Below, one piece after another: positions 12,584 through 23,505 of a stretch of DNA of 64,000 bases. The DNA is from Epiperipatus broadwayi (Eukaryota > Onychophora > Udeonychophora > Euonychophora > Peripatidae), in NCBI GenBank assembly GCA_028023455.1, contig JAQFVV010012416.1:8749967-8813966 (forward strand), in the 5' to 3' direction. Both the position numbers and the translations under genes were made by a program. Numbering within the stretch: the stretch's first letter is position 1; every line of letters starts with the position of its first letter. The notes below the pieces were generated by a model that saw only the letters and a program-made list of their open reading frames with translations, searched no databases and was not told the DNA's origin.

Positions 12584-13802
12584 AAATTCATATTTTTTCA
12601 CTTAATAAATTAATTAATATAAATATAAAATGTGGCTTTTCAACCTTTATTTATTATGTTACTAAAGATTAAACTAGCCTGGAGTGTAATTATAAGTATA
12701 TTTTTTTAGTTAAGTATTCGTAAGTCCCTTATTAAATATACTTTTCCACCTTTTAAGAGTTTATTAGTTATAGATAACTAAAGAGATTGAACGGGATAAA
12801 GTAAAGTTTGTATATATTCCCGTCAGTAGCATATACATATTTCTCATGCTACAGAAGAGTTGGCTCTTTTGATCAAGCTGATGAACTGGTGTTCATTTAA
12901 TATATGATATTTAATTTATAATATCCTTCGGCTTGGCGGATGTGAAACTTATTTAGATTTCCTCGTTGTGCTGTTTTTTTATACATATATAAGATGGAGC
13001 CACGGCGTTTCCAGCACATCTTCTCTTATGGGTAGTGCAGTAGCGAAGTCTGAGCTACGGGCCAGATTAGCATGTAAGTCCCCCGCCTCTGAACCAAATA
13101 AAGGTTCCCCATTAGCAGCATGACGACCGGTTCTTGGGTAAACCGTTGTTTGTCACAAAAACCCTAAAACTATTCTTCCATCCGCAGAGCCACGTTATTA
13201 TTATACTTTACTTGTGCCTAGCGTATTAGTAAAATCGTTATAGCCAACTCTTTCCTCCCTAATATGCAGTCTTCGGCGTTGATCCGAAGCAATCTTGAAA
13301 ACCCGTTCGATCTAAAGCTATCTGGGACGCTTTAAAAGCCCATAGTTAATATAAATTTATTATAATTAAGACGGATTATTAAGCTTCACTCCAGACTTGG
13401 TTTGATTTCACGTACAATAGCCACACGAACTGATGATGAAAGGGCATAACTGGTAAAAGTTAATGTAGTGATTAGCTATATAGTAGGGTATTTGTTTCCA
13501 TTAAATAATATTGGAGCAATTAAATAATAGCCAACGTATCAATTATTGGCCTAGAGTAATGTTATTTTATAAATGAAATGCCTGTGTGCATTTGCCAACA
13601 ACAATTGTCAATAAATATATTTTAATTCATCATATATCAGTTTGTCTCATTATTGAATCAATCCAATTCACTAATTGCCCATAAGTATTCATTAGTAAAG
13701 CCCCTATTATTTAAATATGTTAGATTTTTATCTGTGGAATGTCTAGTATTTAAGTTGTTTATATATATGTTTAAGTCCATGAGTCTTATTGTTTTCTCTG
13801 AT

Positions 13803-13905
13803 TGGCTAGTGGGCCGGATGAAGAATTAAATCTCGTGTGCTACCATTGTTATGTTATCCATTGGGTGTTAGATCTGGTGCTTGGAGAGTGGGTTCGAATC
13901 CAGGC
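13803..13905 (+). repeat. tRNA-like segment with perfect box B
   Basis: GGTTCGAATCC at about 13892-13902 is a perfect pol III box B. A box-A-like TGGCTAGTGGG lies about 88 bp upstream, too far for an ordinary tRNA. It may be part of a tRNA-derived SINE or chance sequence within the LTR-like region. A similar arrangement occurs at 42957-43110. Confidence 0.35.
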
Positions 13906-14023
13906 TGGTCCCTGACTTAAATCTCGGGCTTGACTGGGTTTGAAGTACATTTTGTGAGTTCCAGCTCGTGTTAGATGGATAAGCATGTTTTGACTGGCAC
14001 ATAGTTTGTTTTTTTTCCACGTT

Positions 14024-14041
14024 TGGCGCCCAACGTGGGGC
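14024..14041 (+). promoter_or_regulatory. Retroelement primer-binding site, tRNA-Lys type
   Basis: TGGCGCCCAACGTGGGGC is complementary to the 3' end of tRNA-Lys (CTT type), the primer used by several retroviruses and Ty3-like elements. It follows a T-rich tract and TTCCACGTT. A diverged copy of the same context (CCGCGTTTGG...CCAAGTGAGGCTTC) recurs at 14161-14188, suggesting a tandem duplication of the leader. Confidence 0.7.
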
Positions 14042-14840
14042 TTGTAACTCATTTCCACCCCTGAAGAGATTATGGAGTATATATATAATTCTTTTGGTCA
14101 AAATTAATGATTTTGAGTCAATTTTTTTTTGAATAATGTATATATGTAAGACTTTTTTTCCGCGTTTGGATGACCAAGTGAGGCTTCGATGTAAACACCT
14201 ATGAGTTATGGACTTTTGGGTGTATATAGCAAAAAAATTTATTAAATTTATTTTGTGTCTTTCCTGTTCACTAGTGACTGGTGCCCGAGGATGATTGATC
14301 AAGTTATGTCATCCTCTTATAAATTTGTCATTAGGGAGCAGAGAAAAGAAATTTAGATTAAAAGAAAAGGGGGGTCTCGTTGTTTTATCAAAGTATTTTT
14401 ATGAATTGGAGTGGTTTAAAATGAGTAAGAAATATATATATAAAAGTAACGTCAAATTAACCAAAAGTTAAAAGGTTTGAAATTGGTGCAGACGGGTCAA
14501 ACGGAATTAGGTCATAAAACTATTTAAGTATATATGTGTATATATAAAAAAAAACAGCTGGAAGAAGAGAGCGGGGGTGAGTTAAATTTTTATTAAGTCA
14601 TCTTTAATATTAAAATATGTGTTATACTTTAGATATATAGACGAAAAAAAAAAAGATTTTTTTTTGGGTTTTTCGTATATTTTATTAAAGCTAGAAAAAA
14701 AGAAGGGATTTTTTTAAATAAAAAAAAAAGAATTTCGTATATTTTATAAAATAAAAAGTTGGGCACGAAAAATTTTTTTTAAAAATCTATTATATGTTGG
14801 ACGGGCATCTAATACTAAGCTATTTAAATAATAATAATAA

Positions 14841-15062
14841 TAGTTTTAACAAGGCTGTAAACCTTAGCAATGAGCGTCTGAAAAAATCGTCACTAGGGAC
14901 CTCTGTAGGTCTTTAAAACACATGCTTACGTAAGCGTAAGCATGTGTTTTAAAGACCTACAGAGGTCCCTAGCGTAAGCATGTGTTTTAAAGACCTACAG
15001 AGGTCCCTAGTGACGATTTTTTCAGACGCTCATTGCTAAGGTTTACAGCCTTGTTAAAACTA
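14841..15062. repeat. Long hairpin with 38-bp duplication near the apex
   Basis: The left arm 14841-14930 (AGTTTTAACAAGGCTGTAAA to CATGCTTACG) is the reverse complement of the right arm running to 15062. The right arm holds an exact 38-bp tandem duplication (14935-14972 and 14973-15010, starting CGTAAGCATGTG). The central CTTACGTAAG is palindromic, so the fold has almost no loop. The element sits inside AAT triplets. Arms appear almost identical. Confidence 0.92.
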
Positions 15063-15087
15063 TTACTGAAATAATAGTGAGCGTTTA

Positions 15088-15112
15088 ATAATAATAATAA
15101 TAATAATAATAA
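15088..15112. repeat. (AAT)n microsatellite
   Basis: A short AAT run immediately 5' of the second copy of the 0.96-kb repeat, as at copy 1. Confidence 0.9.
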
Positions 15113-16077
15113 AACAACAACAATAACAAACTGTATCATTTTAGCATCGGCTGAAAGATAAAAAAATATCAATAAAGTCTTTTTTAATGTTTTGAAAAAA
15201 TAAATTTTAATTTTTTCCTCCTTTAAAATTATAAAAAGGATTTTGAAAGTATCACATTAAGTCCCCTTTTTATACAAATAATTTGTCGATTGAAATATCA
15301 GGCTCATAGTATGTTCAAGCCCTGATTTAAGCACTGTTAATAAGGATTAGTTTATGTAAGAATAAATTCTAAGCATAACTGTTACACTTACGTTTTTAAA
15401 ACACTTATTGATGGTTTTATTTCGTGAAAATTTAACATCAATCTAATAACACATGTATGAAGATTAATTTTCTTCCACCAGATTACAATTATATACATTG
15501 TAATTTAATACACCATACAGGCTTACACATACCTGCACATATATATTGTAATATATAAGGGATTTGAACTCAAACTTTTACATGACTCTCAACTCTCCAT
15601 GCCATCTCATATTGTTGACCCAATTGATTACACACATGTTGAAAAGATAAATAATCACTAATGTCCATATTTCATGCTGAACCAGCAATCATCAGTTGGT
15701 CCAGATTACTATCTCCACACATATATACAATCAGTACTCAGCTTTAGATTAAGATAGCCAATCTTCATACTTTTATAACAGGCTTCAAACTACTCCAACC
15801 CACAGCTCTTCAGCCATGCATTTCATTGAAAATCTGATGATGGAACGTATACATTGCTAAATTATTTATTTACATATATGCATATATGTAAACAATAAAT
15901 ATCCCTGGTCATTTGTAACTGAATAGGAAACTTCCAATAAGTTATCTCATTCTTAAAATATATAAGAACAAATGCTAAGAAACAGGTAATATCATCTGTC
16001 TTTTAGAGAGTTTATTTATATTCGACAACTCATTGGAAATGTCAGTTATTTCCTGTTCAGTTATATATATAATATAT
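15111..16077. repeat. 0.96-kb dispersed repeat, copy 2
   Basis: A near-identical copy of 9977-10936 in the same orientation, including the tRNA-related palindromic repeat (15489-15845) and the end CCTGTTCAGTT plus AT run. Visible differences include T/C and small indels such as AGAGTTTA versus AGAGAGTTTA. No TG...CA ends and no primer-binding site next to copy 1, so the pair is not a simple LTR pair. Confidence 0.85.
15489..15845 (-). repeat. Palindromic tRNA-related SINE, truncated copy
   Basis: Same content as 10350-10700 and truncated at the same place (GAAAATCTGATGATGG), as expected if the whole 0.96-kb block was copied as a unit. Confidence 0.65.
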
Positions 16078-16268
16078 ATTTTGCGGGTTCATCTGTGTTA
16101 AAAACTTTTAATATCAATATACTGACGTTTCGACTTGGTCATACAAGCCATCCACAGAGTTATAACTCTGTGGATGGCTTGTGTGACTGTGGATGGCTTG
16201 TGTGACCAAGTCGAAACGTCAGTATATTGATATTAAAAGTTTTTAACACGGATGAACCCGCAAAATAT
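16078..16268. repeat. Long hairpin with 19-bp duplication near the apex
   Basis: Left arm about 16078-16159 (TTTTGCGGGTTCATCTGTGT ... CATCCACAGAGTTA) is the reverse complement of the right arm 16161-16268. The right arm contains an exact 19-bp tandem duplication, TGTGGATGGCTTGTGTGAC at 16169-16187 and 16188-16206. Only one or two mismatches are visible between arms. It lies about 190 bp upstream of the next hydroxylase exon. Confidence 0.92.
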
Positions 16269-16457
16269 GTATTTTATATATTTAACCCGTGCAAATCTTC
16301 GTTTTAACATATATATATATGATGATTGTGCATAATATAATAATAATAATAAATCCTAATCTAAATTGATATTAGGGTGTAGTAAATAATGCTGGTGTCC
16401 TAATAGCAAAAAATATACCTATTATGGCAGTATAGATGTTATTTTCAACTTTTTCAG

Positions 16458-16591
16458 CACTCATTATCTTCAAAACCAGAACATCGGCCTTTTGATCCAT
16501 GGAAAACAGTCATTCAACCATACCAAGATCAAGATTATCAAGATGTATATTTTATAGCTGAAAGCTTTGAAGATGCAAAAGAAAAATTAAG
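16458..16591 (+). CDS. TH: Tyrosine hydroxylase exon, end of catalytic domain
   Basis: The acceptor is TTTTTCAG at 16450-16457 and the donor is GTAAAA at 16592. The length is 134 nt (44 codons plus 2 nt, ending in phase 2), the same size and phase as vertebrate PAH exon 11. It encodes [20 protein letters not shown], then [20 protein letters not shown] and KEKLR. VQPYQDQxYQxVYFVSESF is the typical tyrosine hydroxylase version of this segment; PAH has a different TAIQNYTVTEFQ-type sequence and tryptophan hydroxylase a KQECLITTFQ-type one. This is the main reason for calling TH over its paralogues. The segment forms the link from the catalytic core to the tetramerization domain. Confidence 0.95.
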
Positions 16592-16829
16592 GTAAAAAAA
16601 TATTGCATATGTATTGTGTGTGTTTATATTAAATGCAAGCGAGTTATTCAAACCTCATGTAGTGGAATGTTTAAAGTGTAGATAATAAAAATATTATTTA
16701 AATTTTTCTACTACTCTTTTTTACATAATATACCTGTTTCAAAACAAAAAGCACACCACCTCTGCAAAAAAGCTGGCTATCTAGCATAATGATGGACATT
16801 TCTAAAATAACTGCCCTTCCCATTTCAGT

Positions 16830-17645
16830 GAAATTCTGACAAGATTTCCTATTGGAATGCATATCAATTTATAACAATATTCCAACTCCCAGGCTTGATC
16901 AACTTAATATCACCAATTTTAGTCTTATTAGAAGGTTTAGAAGATGGAACATTGAGCCCACGTTTTTTGACTTCTTGGTCAAGCTTAGTATGGATGCACT
17001 AGTCACCAACTCTTCTGGGGGCTCGCAGGGGTTTTCCTCATTAGACCCTATCTGTCCACTTTGTAAAATGGAAGAAGACACATCCCTCATATACTTGACC
17101 AATGTATAACACTACAAGAATGCAGAAACATGATTCAATTAATATACTATGACAAATAACTATTAATTGCTTCACCCAAGCATGGCATAGCAATTGGGGA
17201 ATTCACGATAGTAAGGAGTGTCACCTTTTTAACATTTAATTTTTGGCTCATGTGATATGATATGATATTCAATTCATCTAATACAGTCCCACTCCAAATC
17301 TTTCTTTAAAAACTCAAAAAATCCGAGGACAGAGATCGTCACATTATACCACAACTAATCTTCAAATCTACATGGGAACTGATTAATTTAGATAGCTGAA
17401 CAGATGAAGACTCATGCATTTCTGAAGCTGACAACACACACATCATTTTTGGTAAACATGAACTTCTTTAGGTACTTGGTTTTCTATACTAGCTCAATAT
17501 TTTATTAATCTTTGAATTCAACACATAATTAACTCATTCGCTTTTATTATGTAACCTAAAATGCATTAATTACTATGATTTTTAAATTTGACCACTATGT
17601 TGTAGATCTTTGTATACCATATAGGTAATAAATTCCTGATAATAA
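16830..17645 (+). pseudogene. LINE C-terminal fragment with CCHC-like zinc knuckle
   Basis: The frame 16852-17109 (85 aa) reads LNITNFSLIRRFRRWNIEPT ... and CPLCKMEEDTSLIYLTN. The pattern CPLCKxEEDTxxHxLxxC is typical of the zinc-binding tail of non-LTR reverse transcriptases; here the His and final Cys are lost at the stop (17107-17109). Downstream sequence ends in an AATAAAAAAAG-like tail near 17645. It inserted into the intron in sense orientation. The family differs from the two RTE-like copies. Confidence 0.55.
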
Positions 17646-17944
17646 AAAAAGTAGTAGTAATTGTTTATTGTTTGGGAGTTATAGGAAATCTGAGTACGAG
17701 AAATGACAGAACTGGGCCACCAATCCATGGCCCTTGCAACTAGTGTCTGCCACTTTATTGTTGCACTAAGTCACACAAAGCCTCTAGAATAAATAAGAAA
17801 AGATTAATATGTTTTTGCATATATTTCTTAATATATAAATGTATAATAAATAAATATTTCAAGAAAACTAAATAATTATGTTTATTTTAAATATTTAAAA
17901 AAAACTCATTTTTAATTATTGATCTGCTGCTGGTGAAGTTATTT

Positions 17945-19860
17945 CCAGGTTTTAATACATTTTTTCTACATCACACCAACAAACTGCTCTCTTCCATCCA
18001 TCCATCTCATATGTGGTCTCTTTCTAGGTCTTTTCCAATCTTTTGGAATTCAGTTTAAGACCTCAAACATCCATTTCAGGCTCTTAATTTCTTCAGTGAT
18101 ACTTGGTTTCTCTCACTCATAGCCTTTCACTTTTAATTCATCTTGTTATCCCAACAGAAGTCTCTGTATTGCTCTTCTGTTAAATGCCCATATTTCAGAT
18201 CTCTATGCAAGAATTGATAAAGTACATGTATTAAAAACTTTTCCTTTCAAATACATATTTTAATTTTAAATTATTTCTACCAAAAGCATTATTTACAAGT
18301 TTAATTATATTATTAATTCCATCTGTTATGTTTTTCTCAAATTTTATAATCGGACTAAGATATTTGTAATTGCTAATTTCTAAATCATTATTATCATTCT
18401 TTACTTTCTTTTTAAAAAATCAATTGGATGTCCTTTAGTCTTTATAGCATTTCTTACTTTTATCTGATAATTTGTGCAACATTTTCTTCAGATCTGAAGT
18501 ATAAATTTGCATCTGAAAAATCTATATGATTTATATAAAACCATTTCTGTTTGTTTTGCTTTCCATTTTAGTGCAAAACTACTTCTTGTAAAACTGTTGT
18601 AAAAAGTTTTGAAATTGTAAAATCCTCTGTCATGTACTCTTACCAGTATCAATCAATTTAGTTTTACTGTGTAATCTACTTACTGCAGTTCAATTGTGAT
18701 AAAAATTCTTCAGAATACAACAATATCCCTGATCTATATCATGATGATTCAATGCTTTAATGTGCAAATTCAAAACATAATGGCAATTTATATTCATTGT
18801 CTTTTTCAATAACTACTATCAATATATGAATAAGATCCACTGAGCTGAAATCACTTTTAAATTCAGCTGATTTTGGATGGTTCAATGAACGTCCAAAGTT
18901 TATTATAGATGGGTTGCAGTTATCTTGGTACAAATCTTATATAGAAATGGTAGGTCTGTAATTTTTAACATCATTTTTATCTCTTTTATTAAGTCATTAA
19001 TATTACTACTGTATTCTTCCAATTGGCTGGTACATTTTTATTATTCAAACCTTTAGTACATATTTTTGTCAACAATTTTTCTATTTCTTCATATGTTTTT
19101 TTAAGATATCAATAATAATTCTTTTATTTCCTGGAGCTTTACCTTTTTTATAGGTTTACTTGCATATCTCACCTCTTTATTTAAAATTCTAAGCAATTCA
19201 GAGAGTACCATAATATTGGGGTTAATGTGTTTTCTTGTTCTTTAGTATTATATAATCTTTTGTATCTTCCATATCTTTCACGATGTCACTGCTCTTTTTT
19301 GTAATAGCTCTATCTTGTCTCTTATTACTGAAATAATTTTATGAAGATGTTGTTTTATGCTTTTGAAACTTTTATTCTCTTCTATACATTTCCTTGCCAA
19401 TTCACAATTTTATTTTTAATGTCATTATTAACTCTTTTACAAACATTTTATAGAATTCCAGATATACAATTCTTCTTAATGGATTATTTTTAAATGTTTT
19501 TATATTCGTTATTTTTTTCATACATTTTCTTGACTGATTTGAAAATTTATTGATAAATCACTATTTTTTGTACCAGCCATCTTTGTGCAGTTTTTAAAAG
19601 AATATTATTTAGCTTCTTATTGGTCTCAGTTAAGTCAGAACAGTTTTTTAAGTCTGTTTGCAAATTCTAATTTAAGTTGATTAGAGTGTTTCTAAAAGTT
19701 GAAAATATTGCTATGTTTCTTAATAGCTTCCTTTTTTCTTTTTTTTTTAGTTTTGCATCTCATTAAGCAATGATGACTTTTTTTCAAATCATCTTGAAAT
19801 ATCTATTTCTGTTAGCCAAATGCATATTGCACATTTTATATAGAAATTCTCTACTTCTTT
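17945..19860 (-). pseudogene. Antisense RTE-like LINE fragment with dead active site
   Basis: This region is a diverged copy of the minus-strand LINE at 60330-62550. Shared landmarks include CATCCATCCATCTCATATG-like sequence and AGTCTCTGTATTGCTCTTCT at the 3' end, and TTTTGCATCTCATTAAGCA-like sequence at the 5' side. Where the longer copy encodes LDFADDVVS, the matching minus-strand frame near 18508-18535 reads IDFSDANL, so the FADD catalytic pair is gone. Many stops and indels. It is truncated within the endonuclease region near 19860. Confidence 0.75.
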
Positions 19861-22095
19861 CAAAATAAGAGTCATAGATCACATGACCCTATTCTCTTAA
19901 ACTTGTAAGTTATAAACAATGAGGATTGCCAATTCCTCAACAAGCTTTGTGATAAATGCTTATCCAGAGCTAGCATTTAAAATATCTCCATCAGGAACTC
20001 CCCCAAACTTCTGACCATGGTTTTGTGCTTTGGCACTCCTCAGAGAGGTGCCAGGGTAGGTTCAGACACTACTTCTTTGTGTTAATGAGACGTTGTTGAG
20101 GCATAATTTTAAAACATCTATACTTTGTTTATTACTGTCATTACTCTCCACCAGATTGTTCTTCCACTTTTTATTTATAATAAACTTTCCAAATTAATTG
20201 TGTCTTTGCCTTTTAAGTTTACAAAGACTGACAATGACCCATTTAATATTAAACACTTTCTTTACAGTTGTAGTTAGAATGAGTCTGCAATGACCAGCAG
20301 CTTTCAACTGAAAATAAGAACCATAATTTATCAGGATTGTAAATATATAAAAGAAAAAATTATGTCCGCACACATTCCTCTTGATTTCAAAAAAACTCAA
20401 CTGCTTCAATTGAGAAATATTAGGTAACTAAAAAAAAAGACTATGTTATCTTTTATTCTTAATCTCAGTTTTAATCTATAATGACCACAATAAAGTTTGC
20501 AAGTGTACAAACTACAAATGGTATCTCTTAATGATCCTAAGAAGAGTACTGTTTTATATAAATTTCATGTAAAATTTGATTTTTTTTATTAGAATTATTA
20601 TTTACAATGCATATTAAAAATTTAAAAAGTATAGCCATAAAATTAGAAATGATTGATATTTTGATTTGTAAAAGTATTTCATTTCTGTTTCGATCATGTG
20701 ATTTCACTCATTTTTGTGCTAGTTTACTAATAATAGGTAGTAAAATATTGTTTTTACATATTTGATTGCATTAGCGATTTGAACTTTTGACCATGTAATT
20801 ACACTAGAAAGGGGGGAGTCATTTATTAATTATTAACATGCTTGATATTTCGATTTCTAGAGATATTTGATTTTTTTTTGATTGTGCTTAATACTATGAA
20901 ATTTACATGTTTATATTTTAATTTTTGATGGAGATGATTAATTGTAATTCACAAAATAATTGGAATACTGCACCAATGGTGCCCAGTGTTATCTGACTTC
21001 ATTTAGCACTTGTTTGTGTCAGCAGTGGTTTTGAAATTCTCCTCAGAAATCAAAATAATGGAGAGCACACTCTAACTTAGTATCAACATAAACATCTCTG
21101 CACACAGCTTTACTCCATTTGCTGATGCTTTTTGTAATGAGAGTTTTTTTACATGGATATAGTTAATTAGCAAAAATAATTAAAGTTCAGTCCATGTTAA
21201 TTTCTTGTAAATTTTTCTAGTGTGAATAATTATGTGAGTGTTGTGAAGTAATTATTTTCCATAATAAACCTTTATTACATTTACAATATCATATATACAT
21301 ATATCCGCAGTCATATTTTTTATAACTCTATACATATTTCAATATGTTTTTGTGTTCTTAAATATTCATTCAATAAAATTACACAAAACCTTATTTATAA
21401 ATGATCGCAAATAAGTAATTATTTATATATTATAAGTATTAGTTTGTGCAATTTTATTTTGAGTAAACAAAATAAAATACATATAGTACAAAAAAATTGT
21501 ATTTTATTTTCTTAAAGGTTTTTTTAGCGACATTTCATTCAAAATAAATAAAAATTTTAACGAAAAGAATCGTTCTTGACTTGATTTATAACAATTGCAA
21601 AATAATATGTCTATATTTATAAATAAGATCTTTTTAAAGACATATCTAAGTATTTTTATCAGGAGCAAACCCCCATTGCTCTGGATCCCGCTTTTTTTCG
21701 GGCCGGTTTTGCTAGTGTAGTTTATCAGTGATGTAATGTGCTGTGATCCGTGGACATTTAGCTTTTGAATTCGCTACTTTATCATTGCATTAATTAAACC
21801 ATGCAAGGAATTAATTTTCAGTTATTGTATTTGCATTTTTCTAATCAATTAATGTTTCAGGTTGTAAACAAACTAAATTATTTATTGGAATAGCTTATTT
21901 GTATTTCTAGTGTGAAAACTAACTTCGACTAGCATTCTGGTTTAGAACGACAGCTATAAAACAATATGCATTTATATTGTTAAAATGTTTCCTGTGTGTT
22001 TGTGTGAACGAGTGTTCTTGAATGCATGTGTATTAAATTGATAGATACTTATATAGTTTGTACTGGAAAATAAAAAGTTGTTTTTTTTTTTCTAG

Positions 22096-22261
22096 GCAAT
22101 ATGTGTCCCAAATTCCAAGACCTTTTGAACTACGTTATGATCCTCACAATCAATTTATAGAAGTCATTGACAGCGTTGATAAGTTGGAGTTCTACTCCCA
22201 GATTATTAAAGCGGACATTACCCGTCTCTCCAATGCTATAGGAAAACTAAGTTTTCGTTAA
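22096..22261 (+). CDS. TH: Tyrosine hydroxylase terminal coding exon (tetramerization domain)
   Basis: The first base completes an Arg codon begun in the previous exon; then 54 codons follow to TAA at 22259-22261. The peptide starts QYVSQIPRPFELRYDPHNQF and continues IEVIDSVDKLEFYSQIIKAD to IGKLSFR. RPFxxRYDPxxQxIEVLDS is the conserved two-strand region before the C-terminal helix. DSVDKLE...ITRLSNAIGKL resembles the arthropod TH tail and carries spaced hydrophobic residues fitting the coiled-coil tetramerization helix. The PAH gene has an intron inside the equivalent region; here the sequence is continuous to the stop. Confidence 0.95.
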
Positions 22262-22700
22262 TTTATGTGTTATAAAATCATTTGATAACCCGAGAGCTTT
22301 CACATAACTGGTTTTTAATGAATTAAAATAGAAAATCTTAGAATGACTTGTAATCAATCAAAATGCTACCTTTTACGTGTTTTTTTAATTATTTTTTTTT
22401 TACATTAAATTCTTGATTCTGATTGAATGAATGAATTTATTTTTAAAGTATATGTGCTTAAATAATCTCAGTTTTCCCGTCTTATGATTATATATATATA
22501 TAAAAGAAGTGTATATTGATTTTTAATAATGTTCCTTTTATTCCTCTTCTGTCTCCCATCGCATCTTTTGTTATAAAAAAACATAACAAAAATAGATTTC
22601 AATCAAGCTTTATTTAGAATGTAACTGCCTTCAGGCAAACAAATGTAATAGAAAAGTTATGATAATAATATTAAATATAAATCTTAGATGCCTAGATTTA
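22262..22700 (+). other. Likely 3' UTR of tyrosine hydroxylase
   Basis: AT-rich sequence directly after the stop codon. No canonical AATAAA was found close by; ATTAAA variants at 22404-22409 and 22670-22675 are possible polyadenylation signals. The true end is unknown. Confidence 0.45.
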
Positions 22701-23139
22701 GGGAAATATACTGTTAAGTACTGTGTTGTAGTGAACCAAATTGTTAAAGAAAACATTTTTGGGTCACATGCTGTAGGTCTTAGATAATTGATGCTCATTG
22801 AATATTAGTAATTTACTTGAACTAGAAGAAAAAATAATTTTCTCAAAAATATCTTAAAATATTAAACATACTGAATTCTATTTTTTCGAATTAAATTGAT
22901 TTGCTCTCTGAATTGTCATTAACATTTATAATATATATACTTTATATAATTACATTGTGCATATATATATATCTGTAAACGTTCCTATAACCAGAATCAT
23001 AATCACGGATATATACACCCACAGTTCCATGTTTGATTAAATTTAAGTATCTTGAAATTCATAACAATTAAAAGATTAAAATATCTAAAATGGTTCAAAT
23101 TAAATAGAATTTAAACTACTCCTACATTATATACTTATT
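22700..23139. other. AT-rich intergenic DNA
   Basis: No gene or clear repeat was seen apart from short TA and ATAT runs near 22490 and 22960. Confidence 0.6.
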
Positions 23140-23505
23140 TTTATATAAGAGATTTAAAACACAGACTTTTAACCTCCCTTCAGCTATCCAGTCTATCTCA
23201 TACAATTGACACCCATGCATAAAAGATAAATGATCTTCATTAAACGTTTTTGTGCTAAAACAGCACTCATCAGTTGGTCCAATTCAAACTTTAATGAACA
23301 GATTTCAATCTATTCCACTTCCAACTCTTCAGCCATTAATACCATTGAAAATCTGGTGACCAACTGATGAGTGCTGGTTCAGCATGAAATACTGATATCT
23401 TTTATGCATGTGTGTGGTATTGTGTATCCGTTATATGAGATGGATTGGATAGGTGAAGGGAGCTTAAACGTCTGTGGTCAAATCCCTTATATAATTACAT
23501 AACTC
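23140..23505. repeat. Palindromic tRNA-related SINE, full inverted form
   Basis: Begins TATATAAGAGATTTAAAACA and ends with the inverted match TCAAATCCCTTATATAAT. Each end carries the tRNA-like head (box-B-like TCAAATCCC; ATGAGATGGATTGG), and the middle has two inverted copies of CAGCACTCATCAGTTGGTCC-like sequence. So the element is a head-to-head pair enclosing a short unique core with GAAAATCTGGTGACC. It is older and more diverged than the copy at 27765. Confidence 0.7.

Larger units (their letters stand above)
11478..14320 (+). mobile_element. Putative LTR-retroelement remnant (LTR-like region plus PBS)
   Basis: The firm evidence is the primer-binding site at 14024-14041. Upstream lie LTR-like signals: TATAAATAGG at 11791-11800, a second TATA-like element near 12984, an AATAAA at 13097-13102 and an unusually GC-balanced stretch at 12800-13350. 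No gag, protease or pol frame is visible downstream before 14841, so only the 5' end survives. The true left edge is uncertain; a TGACACACCCGG-like sequence near 11478 is one candidate. The interval may contain nested insertions, because the distance from polyadenylation signal to PBS is too long for a simple R-U5. Confidence 0.45.
16592..22095 (+). other. 5.5-kb intron of the hydroxylase gene
   Basis: It begins GTAAAA and ends with a T-rich tract and CTAG at 22092-22095. It contains a LINE C-terminal fragment (16830-17645) and an antisense RTE-like LINE fragment (17945-19860). The stretch 19900-22060 is AT-rich with no recognisable gene; a small GC-rich island (CCCGCTTTTTTTCGGGCC) lies near 21688. 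Confidence 0.9.

Noticed and set aside
13849-14302. Minus-strand frames of 69 and 144 aa
   Set aside because: They run antisense across the primer-binding site and leader region and show no gag or pol features.
9977-16077. The two 0.96-kb repeats as the paired LTRs of one retroelement
   Set aside because: No TG...CA ends, no primer-binding site after copy 1 (the site at 14024 lies deep inside), and a third isolated copy of only the 3' end exists elsewhere.
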